A DNA stretch of 64,000 nucleotides from Arachis hypogaea (lineage: Eukaryota; Streptophyta; Magnoliopsida; Fabales; Fabaceae). Shown here piece by piece: positions 47,808-59,385 of this stretch. How positions within the stretch are numbered: position 1 is the first letter of the stretch; each line of letters begins with the position of its first letter. The DNA is taken from assembly GCF_003086295.3 (NCBI RefSeq), contig NC_092048.1:749001-813000 (forward strand). The letters are read 5' to 3'. A model generated the notes under the pieces. That model was not told the origin of the DNA. It ran no database searches and saw nothing but the letters and a program-made list of their open reading frames with translations. A program made the position numbers and the translations under genes.

Positions 47808-49340
47808 GGGCAATGCTACGTAACTAAAATATTATAGATAATAAATAAAGGTATATGACTAATAGTATTTGCATTGATAAGAGAGTGTGAATCACTTTCT
47901 TAATTTAATTGACGCAATTAATTTTTTTCTATCATTAATTATCTTTCCTTATTTAATTATACAAAAAGTTAATTCCAAATTTAATGTGAATCATTGTGAA
48001 AATTTCTCTTTCATTATTATTACATGTATTTATAATTGTATAATTTTTTTCTTCCAAATAAAAATTTCAAATTCTTATATTTTTAATTAAAAAAAAAACT
48101 CAAATCACCTCAATACATTTTATAAAAAATAAAATATTTTAAATTTGATCAATTTTTATTTATTGAAAATTAAAAATATCTAAAATTGTTAGTTCATGAC
48201 TTGCAAAATAAAATAATAAATAATAATAAATTAGCACCAATTTATTGATTATGGATATTATATATATAAAATTATAAATATTATACGTATAAAAATATGG
48301 ATATTAAATTAGAGAATTTAACAACTTCTGGTATACAACTCATATTTTATATATAGGCTATTATAAAATAAAAAAATTAAAATAAAAAAATAAAATTTAA
48401 AAAATAATTATTAACTCGTCGTATTAAAATCAATAAATAAGTATACATATGAATAGTAAATAAAAAATATTAAAATTATGACCCTTTAGTGTACATGTAA
48501 GATAATTTGAAATATATAACAAGACACATAGTTTAAAATTTGGTAATATTAATTGTAAAAATTTGTTAATTATAAATATTATACGTATGAAATTATGAAT
48601 GTTATGAGTATGAAATTATGGATGTTATTAATATAAAATTTTGGATGTTATGTATATCTTACTTAATTATGGATGTTATGTGTATGAATTTGTGGATGTT
48701 ATGAATAAATTTGTCAATTGAATAAATTAATTTAGGTATTTGACATTTTTTTTTTCAAATCTAATTATAGTAAAGTTTAAAAATATATGTGAATTAAAAT
48801 AAATCATTTTCACTTTGAAAACATGAAATAAATTTTTAAATTATCAAAGACGGTGATTTAAAAAATTATACATTAATTTAAATGTATAACGTCTTCAAAA
48901 ATAAAATATTAAAATATTTTGAATCATAATTTATTAGTATATATGTAAAATAATTTGAACTACATAATAAAATATAGTTTAAATAATTGATGATAAATAT
49001 TAAATACTATAACGGACAAAGAATCAATTGCAATTATTTAATGTAATTGATATTATAATTACCGTTCTTAAATATAATTATTATTAATCTTTATTGTATT
49101 TTTATATATAAAAATTAAATTATAAAAAGAAATATTAAGTATTGATTACAATAGTGCCTACTAAAAAGGGATATGATTTTCTAATTAATATCATTAATTA
49201 GCAGATTTGATAAGAACGGTGATAAGTAGATAGAACGGTGATAAGTAGAATGATAAGAGAGTGAAGTAAAAAATAAAACTGTTATTAAGTGATATAAATA
49301 AAGTAAAATATGAAAAGTTTTGGCTGATTATGGCTGAAAA
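47808..49340. other. AT-rich insert between the two 131-bp repeats, probably a truncated element
   Basis: Starts GGGCAATGCTACGTAAC, a TIR-like head resembling the element at 42501. It contains 23-bp tandem units and two AGAACGGTGATAAGTAG repeats, and ends GGCTGATTATGGCTGAAAA directly against the second 131-bp copy, with no inverted copy of its head. No coding sequence supported. Confidence 0.5.
48569..48707. repeat. Tandem repeat, about 6 units of 23 bp
   Basis: Unit ATTATGGATGTTATGNNTATGAA, degenerate, about six copies. Two or three further units lie at 48248-48308. Confidence 0.75.
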
Positions 49341-49472
49341 ATTTTGTTTCCAATCCTCAAAATAACTCCCCTTTTTCTACTTGTAAATATACCTTAATGC
49401 CCAGGATAATTCTCAAAACTTGTTTTTCTTTTTTTTTTTACCTCACAACTCGCAAGCACACCTTAAGTTAAA
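49341..49472. repeat. 131-bp direct repeat, right copy
   Basis: Near-identical to 47677-47807, in the same orientation, 1533 bp away. The high identity implies a recent duplication. Confidence 0.95.
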
Positions 49473-49592
49473 ATGTGATTTCTTTGTAGGCACTAGGCAA
49501 TCGCTTGCTTGTTTCCTAAAAACTCACCTATCTCGCAATCTTAATTTAAAAGACTATACTATTGAACTAGAGTTTATTAGTAAAACTTAATT

Positions 49593-49666
49593 TGCTTTCG
49601 TTGAGAATCGAACTCAAGACCTCCCGCTTACTAAACGGGTGCTCTAACCAACTGAGCTACGAAAGC
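49593..49666 (-). tRNA. tRNA-Thr (anticodon AGT)
   Basis: The minus strand reads GCTTTCGTAGCTCAGTTGG at its 5' end; the 7-bp acceptor stem GCTTTCG/CGAAAGC is perfect, with discriminator A. The anticodon arm CCCGT-TTAGTAA-GCGGG gives AGT. The T-arm TTGAG-TTCGATT-CTCAA is perfect. A TTTT run lies about ten bases downstream on the minus strand. No intron. Confidence 0.95.
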
Positions 49667-50719
49667 AATTGTTAAATAAAAATTTTCTATTTTTATGATA
49701 TCCTTTACTAATATTTAGACTATAAAAAATGTATTATTTAACATGAGCTTTTAAAATCCCCTGCAAAATAACTCCAAAACGGCCGTTTTATAAAAATGGC
49801 CACAAACTAATAGCAGGACATAAAATTATGTCAGTTTTGCAAGTCGTTGTAACAAATTTTGTAGGAGTAAAAACCGCCGCAAAAAAAGAAAAAAGCGTCG
49901 CAATTTAGCGGGTTTTTTTAAGAATTATGTGTTGAATGCAATCAATTGTTAATGAATATAGATCAAAAGTGGCTTACCTGAATGCATGTTATTTGGAGAG
50001 CCAGGCCTGTAACTCCAGAAAGTGTTCCATCCCCTATTATATATATGTTTGCCAATTTTATGATATCTATTATTTAGTGTCTAAATATTATTTAATTTAT
50101 TTTTTATAACAAATTTTAAATATTTAAAATTTATTAAATTTTATATTTTTAAATTAAATATTAAATATTTAATTTTTTAATAAAAATACCAAATTTTAAG
50201 CACCATAACAAATAAAATTCCATTAGATAATCAACACTCAAGTACCAGCTAACTTGCATTAATTAATAATTCTGATTTTTTAAATTAATATTAGGTAGTA
50301 ATTATTTAAATTTTTTTTTTTTTAAATATAAAATTAATAAATATTAATTACAGTTATTTAAAAATAAAACATTTGGTTCAATCCGTATTTATTTCCTCGT
50401 TATTATCAACAACGTGTGTGGGGATGGGGCAGAAACACATTGCAATTTTTGTAAGTGATTGAAGAATTTTTCATAAAAACGAAAATTAAATTCATATTTT
50501 AAAGTTTAAACATTGTGAATAATATAAATATATCATTAAATAGTATAGCATCAGTATTCTAGCAATATGAATTTAAACTTAAGGAAAAAAGGGATCACTT
50601 TTCAATAAATCGAGAATTATGAAGTCGCCTTTTAACACTTCAAGAAACTCTTGTTGAAATCACATGTGTTGGCAAAATCGTAAAACAGAAAGCTGCTACA
50701 TCTATACTTAGCAATCTCA
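49667..50719. other. Spacer with transposon-end-like sequence
   Basis: 49740-49910 holds GC-rich words such as AAACGGCCGTTTT, AAACCGCCGCAAAA and GCGTCGCAATTTAGCG that look like the edge of a DNA transposon (CACTA-like by appearance only). The rest is AT-rich with nothing supportable. Confidence 0.3.
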
Positions 50720-52641
50720 GATGAAACAATGGACGCGACACTCATTCGAAAAGCGGAGAGTCGACAATTTTTGGTGTATTTCATCGGCAAGATATTACAG
50801 AATGAAAAAAATCGATACTCAACGTTGAAAAAACTAGCTTTTGCCTTGCTTATCTCGTCCCGACAACTCAGGCAATACTTCCAGTCACCCGAATCGTAGT
50901 TTGAACCGGCCAGTCCATCAGACAGGTGCTGCAGAAACCTAACTTGGTGGGTAGGATAATGGTATAGTTGAAAGAGCTATTATAGTACGACGTCACCTAC
51001 CAGCCAAAGCATGCTATCAAAGTCCAGGCCATGGCAGACTTCTTGGCCGAAATGGCCAGTCCTGATACCGAGCCCCCGACCCAACAACGGGAGCTCCACG
51101 TGGACAGAGTCTCCTATAATGTTTCAGGCGGGGCGGGGGTGATTCTGGACAACTTGGACGGGATCTTATACGAGCAATCCCTTAAGTACGAGTTTCCGGT
51201 ATCGAACAATCAAGCCAAATACGAGGCTATTTTAGCTGAACTCTCGTTAGTCAAGGAGGTCGGGGCCAATAGTTTGCTTGTCAAAAGCGATTCCCAAGTG
51301 GTCACCTCGCAAATCAACGGCACCTACCAAGCTTGGGATCCACTCTTCCAAAAATACTTGGAAAAAATATGAGAATTGTGTACCAGCATTGAAAAGGTTG
51401 TAATCCAGCACGTTCCTCGAAAAAGGAACACCAGGGTGGACTTGTTGTCAAAACTGGCCAATACCAAGACCTCAGGTGGTAACCTCTCCGTCATCCATGG
51501 GGCGGTCAAGGAACCGTTAGTAACCTTGGTGGTAGATTCACCGGAGGACGCCGACTATACCACACCCATCCGACAATACTTGGAGGTGGGAAAGCTTCCT
51601 GAAGGTGCGCCGGAGCAAAAATGTGTGAAAAGAAAAGCAGCCAAATACACTATAATCCAGGGGACTCTATACCGAAGGCGAACCTCCCAGCCCATCCTAA
51701 AATGCTTATGTCTCGGACAGAAGGACTATATACTAAGGGAGATCCACGAGAGGTACTACGGCCACCACATGGGGGAAAAGGCGTTAGTTCAAAAAGTCGT
51801 GAGGGCCGCGTAATACTGGCCCACGATAACCCAGAAGGCGATGAAGCTCATTAGGTCATGTGTTAAGTGCCAAGAGAACGATGAACTTCACCAAATCGAT
51901 CGAGGTTGAGGCCTTGGCCACAATAACGGCTGCTCGATGCGAAAAGTTCTTTTGGAGGCAAATAATCAATCGCTTCGAAATTCCGAAAATCGTCATCTCT
52001 GACAACAACACTCAATTCTCCAACAAAAAATTTCGGAGTCTCCTTGAGGGGTTAGGGATCCGACAGCATTTCACTTCCGTCGATCACCCTCAAACCATTG
52101 GCCAGATAGAAGCCGCCAACAAGGTAATCCTAAAAGGGATCAAGAAGAGGCTCGAACAAAAGAAAGGGGATTGGGCAGAAGAGTTCGACTTAGTCCTCTG
52201 GTCCTACCGCACCACATCATAGTTGGCAACAGGAGAAACCCCCTTTCAGTTAACTTACGACATGGAGGCCATGATCCCGGTAGAGATTGGGGAGCCCAGT
52301 CCCAGGTTTCTCATCGGGGCAATTGACCGAGGAGCAGAGCTTGACCCGCTGGACGAAGTTCGAGCCCTAGCTCACCTGAGAGAAACAACCCTTAAGCAAC
52401 GGCTAGCCCTCAGGTATATCTGAGGCATCTGCAAAAGAGACTTTGAAGTGGGAGATTTGGTTCGACGACAGAACGATGTTGGTGTCCGGAATTTTAGAGA
52501 AGGCAATTTAGCAACAAAGTGGGAAGGACCCTACCGTATTCGGGAAGCATGCATCAAGGGAGCGTACCAGTTGGAATGATTTGACGGTTCAGTCATCCCC
52601 AGAACTTGGAATGTTGTCAGCCTTAAGAGATTCTACTCGTA
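50720..52641 (+). pseudogene. Ty3-gypsy (Tat/Retand-like) pol remnant: RNase H, second RNase H, integrase
   Basis: Fragments in order: end of RT/RNase H (KNRYSTLKKLAFALL, SSRQLRQYFQS), a second RNase H-like domain (51031-51372; GGAGVILDNLDGILYEQSLK, NNQAKYEAILAEL, LLVKSDSQVV), the integrase zinc-binding region (HERYYGHHMGEKALVQKV, SCVKCQEND), the integrase core (VISDNNTQFSNKKFRSLLEG, SVDHPQTIGQIEAANKVIL, DLVLWSYRTT) and the terminal WNVVSLKRFYS. The core Asp is followed by Asn-Asn where Asp-Asn/Gly is usual. In-frame stops (51370, 51811, 52220, 52421 and others) and a frame change near 51850 disable it. The second RNase H is a mark of the Tat lineage. No LTRs recognised; gag, protease and most of RT are missing. 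Confidence 0.9.
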
Positions 52642-53089
52642 AAAAGTCTGATTTGTAAAGGGTTAAGCCCCTATGTACCTTTATGTCCTTCATCGTTTAG
52701 TTATTTTGTCATGGGTACTCTTTTTCTCCACTCTCGACCTACCAGGGACCTAAGGGAGGTTTTAATGAAGCCCAAATAATAAAATGATTTTAAGTTATTT
52801 CTCTTTAGTTTCTGTTACAAGTACTCAGACATACAAGGATTATTGCTAATGTTCTATACTTTAAAAACATTTGGAAGTAAGTGACAAAAGCGGCACCCCA
52901 GTCCTGATAAACCTGGTAGCCAAAAAAACCATCCACACGGATATCCGAAGGATAAAACAAAATTTACACAAAAAAAAAAAAAGAATACCAACCAACATGG
53001 TCTCATAACAAGTCTGACCATAGGACATAAATATAGAATACAAAAAATTCCAGAACATGGCAAACATAAAAATAAAGGGACAAGGAAGC

Positions 53090-54323
53090 CGCTACAGTCT
53101 CTTCTCGACGCTGAGGTCCATGATCTGGCCATCACGAATTGTCTTGAAAGCACCAAAATTGGGAGCGAGAAGAGCTACCTGGGATTTAGGGATTCCTCGG
53201 TGGCAGAGATGGCTTCTTTCACATCCGGCACGACTTCTCTATTTCTCTTCCTCAAGGTATCCGCTAAAGCCTCGACAGCCTTCATATTCTTTTCGGCCTC
53301 CGTTGCTCGACTCTCCGCCTTCGCAACCTCTGGCCTTAGCAGCATCTCCAAATCCTTAAGGCATTGAACCTCGCTAGCAACTTCCTGAACTGAATTCTTC
53401 ACCTTAACCCTGGCCTCTTCAGCCGATTCCTTCTCTTAACGAGCCGCCACTAGGTCCACCTGAGCCTAGCAGAGCATGCCGTCCAAGACATGAGACTGTC
53501 CTAGAACCGTCTCTGTTTTGTGCACCACGGTGACTGAGCAAAGTAGAGAGCGATAAACTCACTTCGCCTGTTCCTCTAAGTCACAGTCGGCAAAGAACTA
53601 CTTAGTCCCCGGATGCTCGTCAATAAAGGCAGGGGCATCGAAGGACTTCTCCATCATAGAGGGAATAATGACCCCTTTCCTTTCTCGCTAGGCACGATCT
53701 TCCTCTTCTTCACGGGTGACGGGGGCACGATCTCATGAATATCGTCTTCAGGCTGAGCCCCAGCAGCCTCGTGGGGCCCTCCAGCCTCAGCCCCTTGGGG
53801 CAGCCCCCGAGTCAACAGTCTCCTCGGTCTGGGGCTACTCGTCATCCTTGTCTTCGATTAGGAAGACATCCATCAAATTCTCCATAATGGTGAGACCGCT
53901 TGCCATATCAACTGCGAAGAAAACTCGTGAGCCCAACAAAAGGAAAAGAACGAGAATAGAAGATATAAAACAAAGGTAAGGACAATGCAAAATACCAAGA
54001 TACCTATCCACATATTGACGACCAGTATCTTGATCACTCATCACATGGCGATGGTTTAGTGCCCTATTCCTAAAAATGGCCAATAACACCTCAATGATGT
54101 TTTTGTTTTCCAGACTCAAACCCTTGTAAGCCACTTTTACGAGGTAGTCGGCCGTAGCCTCATACTTCCAGAACGTGAGGAACTGGAGCTCTCCCTCCAA
54201 GGTTAACCATAAGGGGTGATGACCTCCAATCAACCGTACATTGAAGTACTCTTTTTTAAACCCGTAAAACGAGTCCTCAAAAAAGCCAATGATCTTCCGG
54301 TCTTGGATAGCCCATAAAAACAT
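53090..54323 (-). pseudogene. Antisense ORF of the Tat/Retand-like element, broken
   Basis: Opposite strand and 3' of integrase, where Retand-type Tat elements carry an extra antisense ORF. The N-terminal block at 53835-54323 (162 aa as read) has an aromatic-rich FWKYEATADYLVKVAYKGLS region as in the plant retrotransposon extra-ORF family. GGATAG/GTATCTTGG near 53998 and TTCTTCGCAG near 53910 look like an intron inside it. Pro/Lys-rich PPSPVKKRKIVPSEKGK (53654-53845) and a coiled-coil Glu/Ala-rich block (53175-53402) follow. Stops between blocks show decay. Function unknown. Confidence 0.65.
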
Positions 54324-54736
54324 GTACCCATTTTTTAACTTGTCCGCTCGATATAGTTATAATCTATATAGGAGAAATAATACTACGTGGTAGAGCTGAA
54401 CGTAATATGTTGTTAAATTTCATCAAAATTTATCAATGAATCTTACAAAAGGATTTATATGTTTAACAGAAAAAAAAAAATAAAAAATAAATTGTCATTT
54501 TTTAATCAATAAAATAAGAATTATCTAAAATAAAAATGAACAAAACTGAAATGAAATTTTACTCTTTGTTAATTTACTCTTAAATTAAACCTCAACTACT
54601 TTTGATAAATCTTGAATAATATAATTATTTGATGCCAAGCCTTATCCACTATCCTATTGAAACACAGTATAATATTCATTAATCAAGCTAAGGAGTAACA
54701 ACGATTCTTTAAAGAGAAACATTATTATATAAATAC
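54324..54736. other. AT-rich spacer after the gypsy remnant
   Basis: No gene, LTR or clear repeat recognised. Confidence 0.3.
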
Positions 54737-55104
54737 GGGTAAAGTATATTTTTTGTTTTTGAAGTTTGACAAAAGTTTTAAAAATACTTCAAAATTTTAT
54801 TTTATTTTAATTTTGTTCTAAAAATTTTCGATTTGCATCAAATATACTTACGGAGGCTAAATTTTCAAAAAATTTAAGACCAATAGAATAATAATGCATG
54901 AAAATTATGCTTGATTTGTTTGTGTTGAGGGGTTGTTTTTATGAAATTGTTGTTAAATCGATCTTAAATTTTTTGAAAAATTAACCGTCAGGGGTATATT
55001 TGATGCAAATCGAAAACTTTTCGGACAAAATTAAAACAAAATAAAATTTAGGAATATTTTTAAAATTTTTATCAAACTTTAAGAACAAAAAATATACTTT
55101 ACCC
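54737..55104. mobile_element. Fold-back MITE, GGGTAAAGTATA family
   Basis: 368 bp made of two inverted arms. Left GGGTAAAGTATATTTTTTG matches inverted right CAAAAAATATACTTTACCC, and the arms continue through GATTTGCATCAAATATAC and its inverse GTATATTTGATGCAAATC. Flanks TATAAATAC/TATAAATAA give 8 of 9 matching bases. The terminal 10 bases equal those of the 26808-27306 element. Confidence 0.85.
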
Positions 55105-55484
55105 TATAAATAATTAGTTTTGAATAAATAATGAATTACGATAAAAATAAGATAAATATATATTCTGAAATTGTTATGTGAGATTTTTAAACATTTTCTT
55201 TGAGTCATTCTAAGTCTCTAACATATAATTGTCAAAATTAATTTTTTTTTAGACGATATTTTTCTTCCGTTTAAAATTAAATAGTCTAAGTAGTTACCTA
55301 TTACTGCCTGCATGTTCATTAATTATTATCCTTGATGCGAGTCTTATCAATATAAAGTCAAACTGTTGTCGTTATGACAATTTCTTCGTAAATTATTATT
55401 TGTTTTTCGAACTATTTGAGCGGAGCTGATTAATACATATCCCATAAATGCGGTGTTGTACTTACATGTCACAATTTACTTCCT

Positions 55485-55700
55485 AATTAGTTATTATATT
55501 AAAATATAAAATATATATTTTAAATAAATAAACAATATATATATCTATATAATATTTTAAATAAAATTATTATTTATTAATTAAAATCAACTAACAAAAT
55601 TAATTATTATATGTTTTTTATAGATATATATAATTTAATTTATTTTCAACATATATTTTATATTAGTGATTGATTTTAGTGTATATATAATATGATTGTA
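55485..55700. repeat. ACTAAAATTAGT-family AT-rich repeats
   Basis: Two joined partial copies with AGTTATTATATTAAAATATA and, inverted, TATTAGTGATTGATTTTAGT. Edges approximate. Confidence 0.4.
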
Positions 55701-55756
55701 TTTTAAATAATTAAGTATACGTAGAATTCTCTTAATTAAAATAGGAATACAATATT

Positions 55757-56215
55757 ATTTTAGTTTCTAATGTTTGGATCAAATTTTACTTTAGTCTCTA
55801 ACGTTTTAAATATCTTATTTTAATTTAAAAAATTTTCAAACGTCCTATTTTAATTTTAAATAATTTTAACTGAATTTAATATTGTTCCACAGTTAAATTT
55901 GACACAAATAATTCACATATTAAAAATTTAATAAAATTTAATTTTAATATATAAATAAAATTAATTTACTAATGATCACTGATATAAAAATTTTCTTTAA
56001 CTTTAGAATATTAATAATTGATTGTTAGGATTTAAAATTTTGTACCAAAAAAAATAAAAAAAAAATATTACAAAAAAATTTTAGTTATATTTCGCTAACC
56101 CATAAAAAAAGGCATGACTTAACTAATAATATTAATAATTACGTTACTCTTACAGTTAATTATTTGTATTAAATTTAATAATAGAACAACATTAAACTCG
56201 TTATTGAATTCCTGC
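55757..56215. repeat. Degraded fold-back element
   Basis: AACTGAATTTAATATTGTTC near 55868 pairs in inverse with GAACAACATTAAACTCGTT near 56185, and inner TTTGACACAAATAATT pairs with AATTATTTGTATTAAA. The left part resembles the GTTTGG...AGTCTCTAACG heads of GGGTAAAGT-type elements. Outer ends not resolved. Confidence 0.45.
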
Positions 56216-56500
56216 TATCTAATTAATCACCTCTTACTATCAGAGTATGTGGGTAGAAATTAAGAGAGATAAGGTTTTGTGGGAAGGGGATGGAATTGGC
56301 AGAGAGACAAGGCATTTGAGTTTGAATGTGACAACACTGATCATTTATGAAGCAAGGCTGAAGGCACCTCTTTAGGTGCATGCACTCAATGCATCCTCAC
56401 CATACCTATCTAATACTCAGTCCCACATTAGTCATTACCAATGCACCTTCCATTCCTCTCTCTTTAATTTTACTTTTTTCTCCTCTCTATATACAAAGTT
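56216..56500 (+). promoter_or_regulatory. Promoter-like island with RY (CATGCA) words and TATA box, no ORF
   Basis: Distinctly less AT-rich than its surroundings. Carries a short palindrome GGCACCTCTTTAGGTGC, GTGCATGCACTCAATGCATCC with an RY-type CATGCA, C/T-rich blocks CCATTCCTCTCTC, and CTCTCTATATACAAAG that reads as a TATA box near 56484. No coding sequence follows. It may drive a noncoding RNA or be an orphaned promoter. No known miRNA was recognised. Confidence 0.3.
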
Positions 56501-57299
56501 TTCAATATTATTAACATACTTTTAGATTGGACTATTTAATTTCATTTGTCTGTGTTGCTTTGATTTTCTGTATTATTAATAGGAGATTTTTTTAAAACAA
56601 AAATATTTCTATATATTATCATAATTTATTTTTCTCCTAAGAAAACTGTAATCACACAACACATTTATTGGTGCCGTAACCACTTCTTAACATACGTGTA
56701 CTTTGAAAAAGGGTGAGGTATACGACCTTAGACAAAATTAAGTAGATACATGTGGTGTGATATCTGGTAATTTATTTATATAATAATCTACATATATTAC
56801 GAGGGAGTTGGTTGCCATACTTTTCCATTACCCTACGCCCTCTTGTCTCGGTGAATGTATATTAAATTAGTATATATTTTTCTTTTCACTAACCACTTGA
56901 TGATTCAACTATATATTAATTAATATAAGTACTTCAATTATATTCGTTTATTAAATGGAAAAGTTGTAATATGCGACATACAATTCCAAATACTTTTACT
57001 TGTAAACCAGATGATGATTTTTGTTCTGGATGATGCGAGACCAAAAATACTATTTCGTTTGTGGAGAAATAAGACAGAAAAGTAGGTTTTCAAAAATTTT
57101 ATTGTGTTGAACCAAAAGAAATAATCGGACGACTGGTATTAATGTGGTATTAATATGGAAGAACGATGAAGATATTAATATTATTTAGTATGCTAATTAT
57201 TTTATTCATTTCACATGAAGAGATAAAGTGTAGAACAGAATTTGAAAAATTTTTGAAAAAGGAGTCCTAACAAAATATTCAATACAATTAGATATTAAA
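56501..57299. other. AT-rich region
   Basis: No supportable gene or repeat. The upper end may contain further LINE endonuclease debris. Confidence 0.3.
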
Positions 57300-58035
57300 T
57301 ATGCTAGAAATAACTGAAAAAAATATTTTGATTATTGATGATTGTAATGTTATTTCAGTCTTTAATGAAAAAGAAGAAGGAAGAATGAAATCTATATCTT
57401 ATATTTAAGTTTTTTAAGACTTTATTAATGGAGGCAACTTGGTTAATTTTAGATATGAAGGTAGTATGTTTACTTAGAATAATAAATAGACAGGAGTTAA
57501 CTTTATTAGGGAGAGATTGAATATATATGTTTGGCCTCTACCCAGTGAAAATAGAATTACCCAAATGATTTGGTTGTGCACTTAGATGACACAGGATTTG
57601 ACCATAGACCACTTATGATTTTTTCGGATAGAGCAGGTTTTAAAACAAAAAAAAAAGTTTAGATTTCAGAAAAGATGGTGCGACAACAAAAAAGCTAGAT
57701 ATGTGGTGGCAAATTCGTGGCGTATGGAGGTTGAAAGTTTTTCGATGTTTGTATTATTCAACAAGCTTAAACAATGTAAACACAATTTGATTGCATAGCA
57801 GAAAAATTTGTCTACTAACTTAAGAAAAAATATTGCTGAATTGAACTCAAAGCTGAATGCAGAGAAGAATAAAGGCGCGGGGCTGACACCACTATGATCC
57901 GAGTTTTAGAGGCAAAATTAGAAGATGAATATGAAAGGGAGGAAAGATTCTGAAAAGAAAAGTCCAAGGTGCAGTGGTTGTATTGGGGTGATAAGAACAC
58001 AAAATTTTTTCATACCAAATTTCGTATGCAGGGCA
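57300..58035 (+). pseudogene. LINE ORF2 endonuclease/linker fragment, broken
   Basis: Frame-shifted pieces typical of plant LINE proteins: DDCNVISVFNEKEEGRMKS (57332-57390), FINGGNLVNFRYEGSMFTWN, GVNFIRERLN, then KSKVQWLYWGDKNTKFFHTK near 57960-58010, the conserved stretch between endonuclease and reverse transcriptase. Many in-frame stops. It ends abruptly at about 58035, where a MITE sequence begins. Confidence 0.75.
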
Positions 58036-58410
58036 ACAAAATTATTTTTTTAGATAAATCGTAATGATATTTTGATATTTTATTGACATTAAAATATAAA
58101 TTAATTTTTTAATTATTTTTAAAATCTTATTTTAATATTATAAAGTATTTAAAATATTTTTTTAATAAATAATAATATATCCTGTTTTTAAATTTATTTC
58201 AAAAATACATAAAAATAATACTCAACACGCTGATACGTGATGGTACTTAAGTGTGTCCAACTGTGTCGAAATTTTTTTTTATTTTTTATTAAAAAATAGT
58301 TAAATTAAATAGACATGCATATCAGACAAATATTAATGAGTGTTATGTTTAAAATATGTTCAACACATAAACACGATAACTTAATAAAATATCCGGACAT
58401 CATAAAATGC
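58036..58410 (+). mobile_element. hAT-like MITE (CTATGATGCACGGA family), truncated copy 2
   Basis: Aligns with 60833-61301 from TTTTAGATAAATCGTAATGA through CACGCTGATACGTGATGG and TTAAGTGTGTCCAAC to AACACATAAACACGATAA. The left third, including the terminal repeat, is missing and is replaced by the LINE fragment. Confidence 0.75.
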
Positions 58411-58858
58411 TACATTAATGAAATAACTAATGGATACTTAGTATCGGTTGTTTTAAAATAAATTAGGTGAAAGTGTCCCGTTTTGGTTTTTTATTGTGCT
58501 TTCCAAAGTTGAACCAAAGTTGGACCAACTCTATTGGTTTTAAAACAGATGATGATTTTAATATTTTTACCGTGACCACCATGGTTATTTAATACTCGCA
58601 TAAACTATTCCCTCGGTTTTACTGTTCTAGTAGCTTGCAAATTAAATTATAGGGTCTTTAGGCTAAGATATTTTCGTCGGGGTCCCCAACGTACGTATAC
58701 GCTTTTAGCTGTTCAAATCAATGCGTATGTTTCTGTTTTTGGACGTTCAATTGAATAGGCATTGCATATGATTGCATGTTACCTTTGAGGTCGGTACAGG
58801 TGTCAACGATCCAATATTAAGTAAAGTGATATATGAATTCCGGAATAAGTAGTTCAAC
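58411..58858. other. Spacer
   Basis: Moderate GC, no recognisable gene or repeat. Contains CAACGTACGTATACG and similar alternating words of no known meaning. Confidence 0.3.
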
Positions 58859-59385
58859 TAAAGCTGGCAATGGTAAGGTAGGATAGGGTTGGATTTGTAC
58901 TCTATGCTAATTTTATTCGTAGGTTGAAAGTTTTATTAAAATTCTACTCTATTCTATTTATAGGTTGAGAATCTCTCAACTCTAATCCTACCCGCATCCT
59001 AAAGTTCTAAACTCTACCCTACCTGCAGAAATATCAAATTTTTTTAAAGTAAATATAAAATTCAATCATTTCAAATTTTATACATATTAATAACATAAAA
59101 AATAAAAAACTAATATTTTAAATTACTAAATTAACTAACTAGTTTGGTGGTTGTTCACTTATTGTAAGTCATTATATAAGGAAAGTTGTGCGTTTAACTC
59201 TTACTTCCTTCACTATATACATATACATATGTATTATATATGAGGTACGGGTAGAGTAGGGTAGGATACACCCTAAACCCGTACCCTACCTACCTTATCC
59301 GCAGCGGGTCGGGTAGCCTACCCTACCCGAACGGGTTGGACCGAGTTGGGTATCCGCATATAATAGATATGAATTGCCAGTCCTA
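58859..59385. mobile_element. hAT-like MITE with CTGGCAAT ends
   Basis: 527 bp from TAAAGCTGGCAATGG to GAATTGCCAGTCCTA. Flanks AGTTCAAC and AGTTAAAC are an 8-bp duplication with one mismatch. Both sub-terminal regions are rich in GGGTAGGGTA-like words and their inverses (ACCCTACC). No coding sequence. Confidence 0.75.

Noticed and set aside
48569..48707. CRISPR-like array
   Set aside because: Degenerate head-to-tail repeats without spacers in a plant nuclear genome.
47677..49472. LTR retrotransposon with 131-bp LTRs
   Set aside because: No TG...CA ends, no primer-binding or polypurine site, no coding sequence between the repeats.
56216..56500. Known miRNA precursor (miR156/159/164/167/172/408 types)
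   Set aside because: Checked by eye for mature sequences and a long stem; none found, only short palindromes.
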